In this document: piece after piece, positions 11,401 to 23,243 of the stretch
Numbering within the stretch: the stretch's first letter is position 1
Layout: the number at the start of each line of letters is the position of its first letter
Assembly: GCA_008921705.1 (NCBI GenBank)
Contig: VFFE01007040.1
Span: 437,131-501,130, forward strand
DNA from: Burhinus oedicnemus
Lineage: Eukaryota > Chordata > Aves > Charadriiformes > Burhinidae
Direction of reading: 5' to 3'
Length of the DNA: 64,000 nucleotides
Translations under genes and position numbers: made by a program
Notes under the pieces: model-generated
What the model was told of the DNA's origin: nothing
Databases searched by the model: none
Seen by the model: the letters and a program-made list of their open reading frames with translations, nothing else

Positions 11401-14400
11401 TTGTCTTCGCTATCAGGGGAGTCTAGACCACTAGTTCAGATGTCAGCTCTTACTCTGTAAATGCCTGTGGCTACTCAGATGTATTTGACTTAGATTCACT
11501 TTTAGGTGGGATTTTCATTTTCCTGGATAACTTCCTACTGTTGTCTTAAGTTACAAGGAACTGAACCAGTGAATATTAAGGTAGCTTCATAGCTTTGTGG
11601 AGGCTCATTTAAGGCTAGAAGGTAAGTTAGTTCAGGAACTGTGCATGGTCATTGTGTATTATATTAGCTATATTTCCTGCCCTCAAATCAAGAAGTTTGC
11701 TGAGAAGAATTTAAAGTGTTTATTTTCTTATTACCTCAGTGGGACATACACTTTGTTTGAAAATCTCCCTAACCCTGAGCCTACTGTCCATGGCACTGCA
11801 AGCAGAAGTTGAGGCAATGACCAAGAAATCAACTCCAATGGCAGATCTTTGTCAGCTTTCAGTGTGAAGGAAATGCCCAGGATTTTCCTAACCCTGCGGT
11901 TTCCGACTGCAGAGGGCCTGAGGCAATGGGTAGCCAGGAGACAGAGCCACTCCTCAGGTGATCTGTAGGAGCAGCTTGCCACCAGTTTAGTCCTTCCAGC
12001 TTGGGAAGTTGAAAGCACCTGCACAGCTCCCCTTCCCTAAAATGCATCAAGCTCCTTCTGGGTCTGTCACATTTCGACACGATTGTCTATAGTATGTATG
12101 TGTTCAGCAGTGTTACTTATGCCACTACGTGAAAAATTAAATACAGCTAGGCTGCTAAGTGTTTTTATTTTTTTCACATAATGTTTTTCGTCCATCTCCC
12201 TTTGCCCACCAAAGGAATAGAATTTCTGAGATTTCCTTTGATGAGTTCAAATCATTACATTTTCTAAATTTGTTCTTGTGCGACGATTAACAGAAGCTAA
12301 TTTGCTCATTGGGTTTTCATTTCTTGCTTGGGCGTGCCTTGCGCTCTCGTGTTTTCCCAGGCGCAGTTATGCAACTTTGCAAAGGCAGATTAGTGATGGA
12401 CAAGGGCATGGTTACTCTATGTTAAGCAACAGCTAACTGTATGTTATTTGTCAAGATTCCTGTTAAGACATGTAGCTTGGCTTTCATTTTGAAAAGATAT
12501 GGACACATTTTGTAGCGATAGCATAGGTTACCGTCAATCAACAATTTAACTGAAAAAAAAATATGTTATCCAAAAACCCACTTCAATCAATAGGTTTGAT
12601 TTTTATTGTTTTCACTGAAATCAGAGTCGAAGTTCCCTACAAACTTGATTTTACTGTATTTCTAGTCATTCTAAGTAATAAAATAAAACTGCAAATGAAA
12701 ACTACTCCAGATTTACCCTACACCTAAGCGACCTGAGACATTCTTACTATCTCCAAAATGATTGTCTTCCCATTTTTGTTAATTTTAAACATGGAGGATT
12801 TAGAAAAAAAAAACAAACACCACCATCCCTGAAACCCCCACACTAGGATTTTATCCTGCCAAATGAATCTCAAAGTAAGCTCACTTAAATCACAGATTTC
12901 TCCTGAGGTTAATGGGAACTGAAGGTATTTTGAGTATTAGACGCACAATAGCCTTAATGAGAAAACTAGTAGCTGCTATAATAACTACCTGGCTTGGGTG
13001 GAGACTAAGAAATTAGCATACAAAATTTACCTGAGTCTGACACGTTAACCAAAGACTTTGAATCAACTTTTCACTGTTACGGTTTTTTGTTGGCATTTGT
13101 TTTGACAAAGTATATTTTAGAATGGAGCTTAGAATGGAGCCTTCTAAGATTTCTTATGGTCCCTGCAATCTGGAATCTTGACTCGACTGTTAAATGAGGA
13201 TGATAGGTCAAAATGATATGGTTGCAGCAATTACAGATGCCCAAACAACTGAGTAAATACATTGGCACAGACGACATTTCTGCAGTGCAAGCCCCAACAG
13301 GAATGTGCTTCTGACTCAGAGGAAAGGCAACGTGTTCCCTGCAAAGTTGGGAGCACTGTGGAGGCAAGGCACCTCAGCAGATAAACACGGTTCACGGGCA
13401 AAGAGCTGTGAATGCCTGGAAGCTCCAGTTGGCTGCGGAAGCCCCAGAAGGGATCTGTCAGGTCCCCCCAAACTCTCCAAGCTGAGTGTCAGGAAATATA
13501 AATTATGATCTTGTATCACATGTAATGAACTGGTCTAAAGCATAAAAATTTGGAGTGATAAAGATCGGTGACAAGCAGACTTTCCAGCTGGGTAAGCTGC
13601 ATTACATATTTTTAGTGGGAAAGGAAGGCTTTTGCTCCCCTGCAAGATTGGATCAGCTATGCAGTGCCTACATAGTGAGCGTCATGACGTGCAAAGAAAA
13701 GGGACTACAGAAAGGTGGTAACCAGAAATGGACCTACGTTTGTTCATGAAGCCCACAGGCTGTTTCCCAGAAGTACTTTGTGCACTGATGGACCACTGGA
13801 AAGCAGCTCCCAGGAGCCCACTTACAGGGTTACTGGTGAAAGGGAGGCGAGTGCAACCAGTTCAATTTGTTTTTCACTTTGTTTGGTCTCGGGTATTTCC
13901 TATCACTCCTCCTGGGGAAAGGAACTTTAAGGGCACCTTTATGCTGTCAGAAACTGTATGGAGGAGAAGGGAGAACATGTACTTCTCCTTGAGCAGCTCT
14001 AAGTCAATGGCAGTTCCCAGGGCCCTTTTTTTTTTCTTGGTTTTTATTCCACATTTGGCAACAGAGACGCTATCTGATCATCTTATGCTGACATCAGTGA
14101 CAGTCTCATATTACATTAGAATATGTTTTTACTGTCTGTTTGGGAAGGGCAATCTGACACGATGAGTTTGATCACATAGTTAATTTGCGTTACACTTTAC
14201 ACATAGAAATGCAACTTTATTGCCATACTATCATGTCAATAAAGTTGTGTACTTTAATTAAGACTCTGCAAATTCCAATGTACCACAGAGAACAAGATCA
14301 GAAATGCAATTTATTCCTGAAATGAGCTAAAGACCTTACAGAGGCTACATATCTTTTCAATCACATGTGTGTATGTCTTCTGTGCCTGCTTACTCATTAG

Positions 14401-15892
14401 TTCACACAGGTCAATAACTTGGACTGGAAGCTGAGCTGTAACATTCAGGAATAACCTATACAAGCATAGAGACAACACTGTAGTTTAGGAAGGATGCATA
14501 CAAAATGGGCATGCTGTGCTTCCTGAGCACCTGACACTTTGAAATACCCCTATAGTCCAGTCTGCACATCATGTAAGACCATAGAAAAAGTATCTTATTC
14601 TTTCACTTCACTGTCTACCACGAGTTTTCTGCCTGTACCAGGTGATGAGGTTTTTTTCTGCTACATAGACAAGATTTTGGATCATAAATTTTTCTGGTTA
14701 AAAAAAACAGAACCAAACCAAAACGCCCAAATGATAGGGTGTAGGATTATACAGTAGTTGCCTAAACTGGTCCATTCTGAAATAGTGACAGCATCAGACT
14801 ATGGGCTTATATAAATGACACTATTTGTTGTCATAAGTGTATACCTTGCAAAGTATTATAGTAGATAAATAATCCTTTTTTATAGCTTCCACAATTTATA
14901 TTCATATATGAAAAAAAAATATTTTACAACGCCTAAAGAGGTATATAGTTCAGACAGAGCAAAACCATAGTAAGTACACACCTTAATACACCAAAGTGCA
15001 AAATTCATAATTCTTTGAGAATTAAGAGATCTCAGAGGCCTTTCCATTTGACCTTGACTTTGGGCAGGTATTTCAGTCACAGTTGTATGGTTGAGCAATT
15101 ACTCCATCAAATCCAGGCTGCTGTCAGAGGAGTTGCTTACTGGAAACGCTGACTGAAGCCAAATTCACACCATCCTCCAGGTCTGCACCAGTGCAGCTAG
15201 CTCAGACTACTGGAGTTCAGATGGAGCGATTCATAGGTAAATGAGTTTCAAATGGTTATGAGGAAAAGGAGAAACCTATAGCACTGAAAGATTTCTGCAG
15301 CTGTGAAAAATATACCATCTGATAGATTTTTTTTTATTTTTTTTTAATATAAGCACATATCTGCTGAGAGAACTAATGCATTTCCATGTTTGACACCCCA
15401 TGGAAATGTTCCGCTATGCTTCAAATTAAGAGCAGGAAATTGTACGTTTAGATGTTGCTAACAGCCACTGAAAACCTTTGGACTGTTAATTTTTTCATCA
15501 GGAAATATGGACAGTAGGAAGCTGAGCTCCTCATTAAATTCTGCCAGCTAATTCGTGATACATCATTAAAAATTTAAAATCCACCCTTTTTGTCAAGTAC
15601 TTTTCCTTGTATTAATTATCTAATCATAACAGACTCAATTGATTAATAGTCCTTGTAAGATGTGGTTCCAGCCTGTTGGAAAGGTCCATCTGGTTAGAAA
15701 ATTTGTCCTTATTATGGGAATTGTGAGAAGGTCTCTTTCTATTAAATGCTAGCAGAGTATTTAAAACAGGGGGTATATGGGATTGTGATGGAGAATTACA
15801 GGAAAATCATGAAGAAAATGGGAAGATCTTTCCACTTTCTTTGCATTTACCACGTCTCTGAGACTCCATGTACAGTACAAAGCACAGAATAG
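8403..15892. other. Unique non-coding DNA, no gene seen
   Basis: About 7.5 kb without a recognisable exon or repeat. The longest open frame (13728-14165, 145 codons) has no recognisable domain. 12285-12440 and 15590-15665 have a texture that suggests conserved non-coding DNA and are discussed as findings. Simple A/T runs occur (for example T-runs near 10840 and 15328). Confidence 0.5.
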
Positions 15893-16070
15893 CAGGCTGC
15901 GCAGGGAAGTTGTGGAGGCCCCATTCCTGGAAGTGTTCAAGGCCAGGCTGGATGAGGCTTCGAGTAACCTGTTCTAGTGGGAGGTGTCCCTGCCCATGGC
16001 AGGGGGGTTGGAACTAGACGATCCTTAAGGTCCCTTCCAACTCTAACCATTTTATGATTCTATGATTCTG
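15893..16070 (+). mobile_element. CR1 3'-end fragment, type I
   Basis: A 5'-truncated copy of only the last 178 bases or so: CTGCGCAGGGAAGTTGTGGA (end of ORF2), GTTCAAGGCCAGGCTGGATG, GGGAGGTGTCCCTGCCCATG, the GATCCTTAAGGTCCCTTCCA block and a TTTATGATTCTATGATTCTG tail. It matches the 3' ends at 8402 and 55264 closely. No clear target-site duplication. Confidence 0.93.
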
Positions 16071-18946
16071 AATGAAATAAATTTGAATTCTCTGTCAGAA
16101 TTATCACATTTTAGAAACTAGCTGTGCCAGATCTTCCTGCATGGTTTTTTTGATGATTCTGGTAGTCTGGTAGTATGCTTTTCAAAGTGTCCAAAGCTAG
16201 AAAGATGTAATTAATTTAATTTAATTTAAAGACTTGATAATAATGTTGTATGATGGACTGTGAGAAATTCTGACTTTAACTCTGGCTCACAGGAACAATG
16301 TATTCAGTAATCATTGAGTTAAATAACTGTTTCAGCAAATAAACAAATAAACAAACATTTTTAATAATACCGATATTCCTGAGCATGACATTGATTTTTT
16401 TCACCCGTTATCATCCATTTGATAAGACATGACATTGATAAGATGTAAGTATATGTCTCCATAGCTGTCAAGGTAGCTAGATATAGGTTATACATATATA
16501 AAACTTTATATATTTATTCACATATATATAATCTATAATCTATAGTTTGACTGATATATCTGTGTCATGTAGTAGGATATCTGCAATCATCTATCCACAG
16601 ATATGATTCATGTAGCACCATTATAATCTGTTTCTTCTGAGATAGTGATGGAGCCACAAGACTCCAAGCAGTATGAAGACTTCAATCTTCAAGATTTTTG
16701 AGAAGTTGAATTCAGAATACAAGGCTTTCTCTTTGAACCAATGTAAAAAGGAATCCAGTGATATTTATGCAGATTTCCAAAACCATGGTTAACATTGAAT
16801 AAAACAAAAACCAAAGCAAAAAAACCCCTGTAAATATTACTTCAGTGCAGATGTTAGGCAAATACTACTAATCCAAAAGTACTATGACTAGTATCTGCGT
16901 TTCTTAAAAAAGAAAACCACATGGGATTGATTTAAAAATTATGAAAACAATAATACCTCCCCTGCCTCCCCACTCTCACACCCCCCCAACTGGTAATCCC
17001 TGGTATTTTATTTCACTGGTTTACAAACTCTTGTTTGCCAACATGAGGGACAGAAATTTACTTTAACATGTAAAAGCTGATTTGATTCCAGCAGCTGTGC
17101 CTTAAGACACCATAAATTACAAGATTCACAGAAAAATCACTGGCACTAGCAATACTGTAGAGACACGTACAGGCAATGCCAAACTGTATCAGAAGTGAAG
17201 GTTCATTAAATTAACAGTGTAACTTCAGTGCTTTTTCTCAAAAGCACTTTGTTTTCCATCCATAGGTAAAACACAATGAACAGAAATTGGTGCAGTATCC
17301 CTCCAATTTAGAGAACAATTCATTATCATCCTAAATTCATAACACTTTGTCAGAGTTTAAAATTAACTTTAAAATACCTGATTCTTTCATAAAGTGAGAA
17401 TATGCTGATTTGAGATAACATTTCCTTCAAAAATATTGGAAAAATCTATCCTGATCAACACAGAGCGGACATTGAGGTGATTTCTGACATGCCCAGATGA
17501 GACACTCTTAATGCTGAACACAGCTTCGTGCAAAAAAGCCTGTACAGTAGCCCAGAATATCAATTGTTCATCTCATTTATTTTTTCCTATTGGGTATATG
17601 TGGAGTGGCATCCTAATTGAGTGTTAATGAGGAGTTAATTAGAATTAAGTGCTTCAATAGCAGTTGGTGATTATTAGCTTTTTTAGGATGGGGCAATTTA
17701 ATTCTGAAGGAGTTCCCTCACATTTTCAAAATGGGTCTAAAACAAATAGAAAGGCCATTAGTTCTCCCTTCTCCCCTCAAGCCTTGAATTTGCATTCCTT
17801 CGTAAAGTGACATTTTCAGTGTAATTTTTAATGACAGCACTAGAAACCTGCCTCTCCTGCCTGTCCAAAGGAAAAGGATTGTCCAGGCTTTCAGTACGCT
17901 TTTTGTATGTAGCTTCCATCACCATGTTTCATCTCTGCTATGAAGAAGCCATTTCTAAACGAGCAAGGGTGGTGTTCGGTGTCCACGCTCACTCAATTCT
18001 CAACCTGCCTGCTCAGCTGACAAGCCTTGCGTCCGGGATGTAGATACATAGGAAATCTAGCATCTTACAGGAGATGGGGTTTGAAAACAGATTTCCCATA
18101 GGTCAGAAGACACCTGCCAAGTGATAATGACTTAAGGTCACTGTGGAACCAAGCTAGATATGACCCAAAGACCACAGCTGAGAGATTTTGCATTCCTTCA
18201 ACCTGACAAAGATTACACTTCCTGTCAGTAGCATCTCTGTATTTTCAGATGTCGATGAGACTGGCTATTTTAATTTATTCTATGTCGACCTAATATGAGA
18301 AAATAAGCAGGAACACCTTCTTAAAGAATTAATTTCTACATACTCTGGGAAATACAAGAAAAAGTAACAATGTATAAATCAAAAGCAGCAGAAATTACAA
18401 AACAGGGAAACTTCCACATTCTCACTTTTTTTTTTTTTTTTTTAATGCCTAGCATTTCTCTTGTGAAGTTTACAGCTGGATTCAAGGTCTGATATTTTCC
18501 TTTCTTCAAAGTATTTTATGCATATTACTGTTACGGAAGGGGAACACAATGACTCTCTGACATGAAAACAAGATGAGTTAAAAATAAGATGCTGTGGCTT
18601 TACGTTACTTTTCTAGTTCCTCAGTTTCCGTAGTGATGCTGCTGCCTGCACTTTCCATGGCAAGCCAGAGCTATAAAAGTGTGTCACAGGATTTAAAACC
18701 CGCACACTGCTTTGGGTGGTACCGGTGAGGAGATCACAACCCTCTTTAGAACTGCCAAGTCCGCATCTGCATATGTAAATGGCAACTTTAAAAAATCATC
18801 ATTTTTAAGTCAGCCAATTTGAAAACTTTACCCTAAAGGGTAACTGAATTTTGCTAATTTCATATCACTAAGAAGTGAAAAAATAAAATAAAATATATAA
18901 CAATATTTAAAATAGTAAAATGGAGCATGCATGTAAGTATAATTTC
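16071..18946. other. Unique AT-rich non-coding DNA, no gene seen
   Basis: Contains a TA-rich stretch (about 16480-16560), a poly-T run (about 18427-18443) and a homeodomain-site-rich stretch (about 17575-17720; see findings). No exon or RNA gene recognised. Confidence 0.5.
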
Positions 18947-19967
18947 ATAGGCAAGCTTAGGAAGTGTGGGTTGGATGAATGGACGGTGGGGTGGATTGAA
19001 AACTGGCTGGCAGATAGAGCTCAGAGGGTTGTGATTAGTGGCACAGAGTCTAGTTGGAGGTCTGTGACAAGTGGTGTTCCCCAGGGGTCAGTACTGGGTC
19101 CAGTCCTGTTCAACATACTCATCAATGACTTGGATGATGGGATAGAGGGTACCCTCAGCAAGTTCGCTGATGACACAAATCTGGGAGGGGTGGCTGACAC
19201 ACCGGAAGGCTGTGCTGCCATTCACTGTAACCTGGACTGGCTGGAGAGTGGGGCAGAGAGAAACCTCATGAAGTTCAACAAGGACAATTGTAGGGTCCTG
19301 CACTTGGGGAGGAATAACCTCATGCACCAGTACAGGCTAGGGGTTCACTTGCTGGAAAGCAGCTCTGTGGAAAGGGACCTGGGAGTCCTGGTGGACAACA
19401 GCATGACCATGAGCCAGCACTGTGCCCTTGTGGCCAAGAAGGCCAATGGCATCCTGGGGTGCATCAAGAGGTGTGTGGCCAGCAGGTCACGGGAGGTTAT
19501 CCTCCCCCTCTACTCTGCTCTGGTGAGGCCTCATCTGGAGTCCTGTGTCCAGTTCTGTGCTCCCCGGTTCAAGAAGGACAGGGAACTGCTGGAGAGGGTA
19601 CAGCAGAGGGCTACAAAGATGATTAGGGGGCTGGAACATCTTTGTTATGAGGAAAGGCTGAGGGACTTGGGTCTTTTTAGTCTGGAGAAGAGAAGGTTGA
19701 GGGGGGGATCTCATCAATGCCTATAAATACTTAAAGGGAGGGTGCCGGGAGGATGGGACCAGTCTTTTTTCAGTGGTGCCCAGTGATAAGACGAGAGGTA
19801 ATGGGCACAAACTTGAACATAGGAAGTTCCATCTAAACATGAGGAGGATCTTCTTTCCTTTGAGGATTGCAGAGCACTGGGACAGGCTGCCCAGAGAAGT
19901 GGTGGAGTCTCTGACTCTGGAGACATTCAAAAGCCACCTGGATGCCATCTTGTTCAACCTGCTCTAG
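18947..19967 (+). pseudogene. CR1 ORF2 RT C-terminal half, single frameshift (copy B)
   Basis: The open frame runs from upstream flank (18920) to 19726 and includes, in order, [19 protein letters not shown], the intact motif [12 protein letters not shown], the intact catalytic box FADD, the HLGRNN block, [54 protein letters not shown] and [11 protein letters not shown]. The frame is then lost in a run of seven G at 19701-19707. From 19773 to 19967 the neighbouring frame carries the normal CR1 C-terminus and stop. One extra G in that homopolymer explains the break: either a real 1-bp insertion or a sequencing error. The N-terminal half of RT and all of the endonuclease are missing, so it is a truncated pseudogene either way. 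Confidence 0.93.
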
Positions 19968-20039
19968 GTGACCCTGCTCTGGCAGGGAGGTTGGACTAGA
20001 TTATCTCCAGAGGTCCCTTCCAACTCCTGTGATTCTATA
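18947..20039 (+). mobile_element. CR1 LINE copy B, RT C-terminal half plus 3' UTR, type II
   Basis: Begins inside RT after motif A (AGGAAGTGTGGGTTGGATGA) and runs to a GTGATTCTAT end. The 3' UTR is type II: CTGCTCTAGGTGACCCTGCT, CTGGCAGGGAGGTTGGACTA and CTCCAGAGGTCCCTTCCAAC. It is the least decayed CR1 coding sequence in the window, with one frameshift in about 1 kb, so it is probably the youngest insertion here. The left edge is estimated to within about 10 bases. No clear duplication flanks it. Confidence 0.94.
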
Positions 20040-20283
20040 AGCTGGTTTGCTTGACCTCACTCCCAAACAAATATGATGAACATGTAATGCATATACAATG
20101 GAAGGAAGATAGGCCAATATGAGCTTATGAAAGATGAGATGACAAGCATGATTAATAAACGCAACAGAATTTGAATAATGTACTTACAATTTTGTCAGGT
20201 ATTCACCTTGGTCAGGTACTGCACTCTAACACAAAATTTACATAGTCTTCATAATGTTAAAATCTGGCTAACTATCAACTCCA
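20040..20283. other. Short unique spacer between two CR1 pieces
   Basis: AT-rich, no recognisable feature. Confidence 0.5.
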
Positions 20284-20357
20284 GCTTTGAGCTGGACTAG
20301 ACAATCTCCAGAGCTCTCTTCCAACCTCAGCTATTCTTTGAGATTTTGTCATTCTGT
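20284..20357 (+). mobile_element. CR1 3'-terminal scrap, old, type II
   Basis: GAGCTGGACTAGACAATCTC followed by CAGAGCTCTCTTCCAACCTC and a degraded ATTCT-containing end. This is the CR1 tail block GGACTAGATGATCTCCAGAG with several substitutions. It lies only about 245 bases beyond the end of copy B but is far more diverged, so it is a separate and older insertion. Confidence 0.75.
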
Positions 20358-23082
20358 AGTAAAAGGGAAAATTTAGTCTTTATCTTGGACACAAGAATGA
20401 CTAGCTAGCATGAAGCTGAGTATTGGTCTACTCATTCTGAAGTACTGAAGACCGACACCAATCTAGGAACGCTCTTATAAAAGTATCTCGTCCTTTTTTT
20501 TAACCTAGGCATTGCTACCTGTACCGGTGCAACATGCTATTCATGCTTAGCATACAAGACCCAATGATGTCATGTTATTTCTTGTTTCCACATAGAGTTC
20601 AAGATTATTGCTAACGATATCCCTTCTCCTTTTTCCTGATCAGTGTGTATCAGCAGGAGTAGGAGACCAAAGTCTCTTACTGATGTCTGTAAATCTATGT
20701 GGTAATTACCACTCATTTTGCTAGCTTTTAAGAATATGCAAGTTACTTAAAATTTAAAAGGTCTCTTTATGAAATAAGAAATATTTGCAGCACTGAATGA
20801 AGACAGCATGGCCGTGTTGACTCAGGCTTAAAAAGAAAGGAAAAAAGTATATTGCATTCTAATAAGTATATACAATTTCTAACACAGAGCTTGAATTTTT
20901 TCAGAGGATGAAAAGTCTTGTGTATACAATTTTTTAAGTTCTACCCTAAAACTCACTCATTTTAGTGAACCAGGATGTTTATGAATCATTGGAAAAATTA
21001 CTGTTGCAGAGTCTATAACTTTGTAACAGTTTAATGCACACAAAAAGTATACATTTATTCGTGTGTATATGTATGTGTATATATATGTAAATTCGTTGCT
21101 GATGGATAGTCTAAACAGACAACTAGAAAATATTTAGTTCTAACTAATCATCTAGCTGAAAAAGAAAAGATCTCTTTGTGCAAGTGTATAAAAGATCCTC
21201 CAGCTCAGAATGTCTCAGCTGGAGGAGTACCATCGTTATAAGGTTATCTTCTCTAATCAGATTAACAGTGAAATTACTACTGAGTTAAGAGAATTTTTGG
21301 AAATTCTTAACCTAAGCAGGAATTGAACTCGGAGAACACCACGGTAGTTTAATTAATGGAGGGGAAAAAAAAAAAAAAGAGAAAAGCCATGAACCTGATC
21401 TCAGAGATGCAGCATTAACTGTTTTAAATAATGAACAATGTCAATCTGAGGCCAACAAGTAATCTTGTAAGCAGCCAAATTAACAAACAAATGATGAGCC
21501 TTTTACGGAGAAACTGGCAAAACAATATTCACCTGAAGCCAGGGAAAATGAAGGAAGTCTTGCTGAAAGCCTATTTTGTAAAAAAGAATAATAGCATGTC
21601 ACCATCACGTGGGAATATGTTCCTGTGGCAAGAACATCAGTGGGAAAGAAAGGGCAAGTCCCGTAGTCGCATGAAATAACTTTTGACTACACCTGATACA
21701 TGGCTGAAGCAATATTACACAGTGATTAAAGCCACAAAGGAAAAGAGTTCATCCTTGTTTGAAGACCTACATAAACAAGAGTCTGGTTTTGAAGAACTGA
21801 AATGAAACATTCATTCCATGTTGAGGCCTTGGAGAGCCCAGGCACTGACTAATACAAATTTATTACTATAAGACAGGATCTTGCTTTGAGGCCTTAAAAA
21901 TAAAAATTATTTACAAGAGAATGTCAGAATAGCAGTGCTGGGTCAGACCCAATATCTACCAATATCCTGTCTTTGAGTGCAGCCAGAAGCAGATGCTTAG
22001 TGAAAGATTATAAGAATAGAGTGAGCACACAGCAATAGATTCCTGTAACACCCTGTCACCTTCCAGAATTCTGTACTTCAGCCACTTTCTGAGCCCAAGA
22101 CTGCAACTTTATAGTTATAGCTATGTGAAATACTCAGAAACATATAAAACACCGATATATTCATTCATATATACACATAAGTAAATGAACAATTATTCAT
22201 ACGTGTAGGTATATATACATGCATACAGGCAGTTTTATATTAATATCTGTGTATGTATACATCTAACACAGATAACCTTACATTTTTTCCCCTTTTTCAG
22301 AAATTTGATGTTACTTTATTAAGTATCAGGAATGTTCTGCTGTGCAAAATGCATGTCATATAGTGGATCATCAAGCCAATTTACTTGAATGTATTAACTT
22401 GTTCTTGCCTTCCCACATCCTTTGATGTTCATGAGAACATCTTTGACTTAAGAATGTTACAATGTCCTCAGTTTGCAATAAGCTTTCTGTAGAGACAATT
22501 TTACAGCTGGTTAAAGCCCAGTAAGTCAGTTGTGAGTATGACCTGGACACAGCTCTTCCTGGTTTCAGTGGCTGATTTGGTAAATTTTATGTTTTGTATT
22601 CATGTTATATTTCATTTTTTCCATGTGAGAAATTGTCAAATTTTAAAGTTATTAATTTTAATTCTCTGGAGAATAAGAAAAAATATGTTTAATTTGTAAA
22701 TGAGGGCTTTATCTAAATGGAACTTTCTGGCTTATCAAAAATGAACCATCCAGTCATGTCCATGCCAAATATTCATAGCCACAAGGGTCAGCCTTGGCTA
22801 TGCATGTGAGTATATGTGTGGGAGTGCATACAAAGCAGTGCTTTATAAAGCTACAAAACAGTACAAGTATAAAATAATTCACAATACTAATAGCTATACA
22901 ATCAGAAAAAAGGATTTTCACTGAAATCCATTCTTTAATCTTATAACCCCCATGTCAACAAAACTAAGCATTTCACATTTAATAGAATACAGTCTGACAT
23001 ATTAAAATCAGAATATAATGTGCTTGACAAATTACTATGAAAAATCAACTATATACGCCTTTCTTTCAAGTGGTTTCTATTA
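20358..23082. other. Unique AT-rich DNA with TA/TG microsatellites
   Basis: TG/TA tracts lie at about 21043-21090 and 22140-22265, and an A-run at about 21365-21379. A probable ancient repeat is listed separately at 21923. No gene recognised. An 82-codon frame at 21431-21679 has no family resemblance. Confidence 0.5.
21923..22105 (+). repeat. Probable ancient sauropsid interspersed repeat
   Basis: The stretch with AGCAGTGCTGGGTCAGACCC, then AATATCCTGTCTTTGAGTGC, AGCAGATGCTTAGTGA and ACACCCTGTCACCTTCCAGA follows the word order of a repeat I remember from turtles, crocodilians and birds (gtgctgggtcagacc ... agtatcctgtc ... cagatgc). I cannot name the family. Identification is from memory, with moderate divergence. 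Confidence 0.4.
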
Positions 23083-23243
23083 CAGAATCACAGAGTCACC
23101 GGCGCTGGAAGATCTGGAGATCATTTAGTTCAACCCCCCTGCCAGAGCAGGTTCACCTAGAGCAGGTTGCACAGGATGGAGTCCAGGCGGGTTTGGAATG
23201 TCTCCAGAGTCGGAGACTCCAACAGCTTTCTGGGCAGCCTGTT
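23083..23243 (-). mobile_element. CR1 3'-end fragment, type II
   Basis: Read on the minus strand it ends in a GACTCTGTGATTCTG tail. On + it shows CAGAATCACAGAGTCACCGG, CAACCCCCCTGCCAGAGCAG, GTTCACCTAGAGCAGGTTGC and TCTGGGCAGCCTGTT. A 5'-truncated copy of about 160 bases with the same 3'-end type as copy B. No coding region of note remains. Confidence 0.92.

Noticed and set aside
13728..14165. 145-codon + strand open frame as a possible gene
   Set aside because: No recognisable domain, no neighbouring exons, and an overlapping frame of similar quality. Fits chance in 64 kb.
21310..21335. GGAATTGAACTCGGAG resembling a tRNA T-arm in reverse
   Set aside because: No matching acceptor, D or anticodon arms could be found around it.
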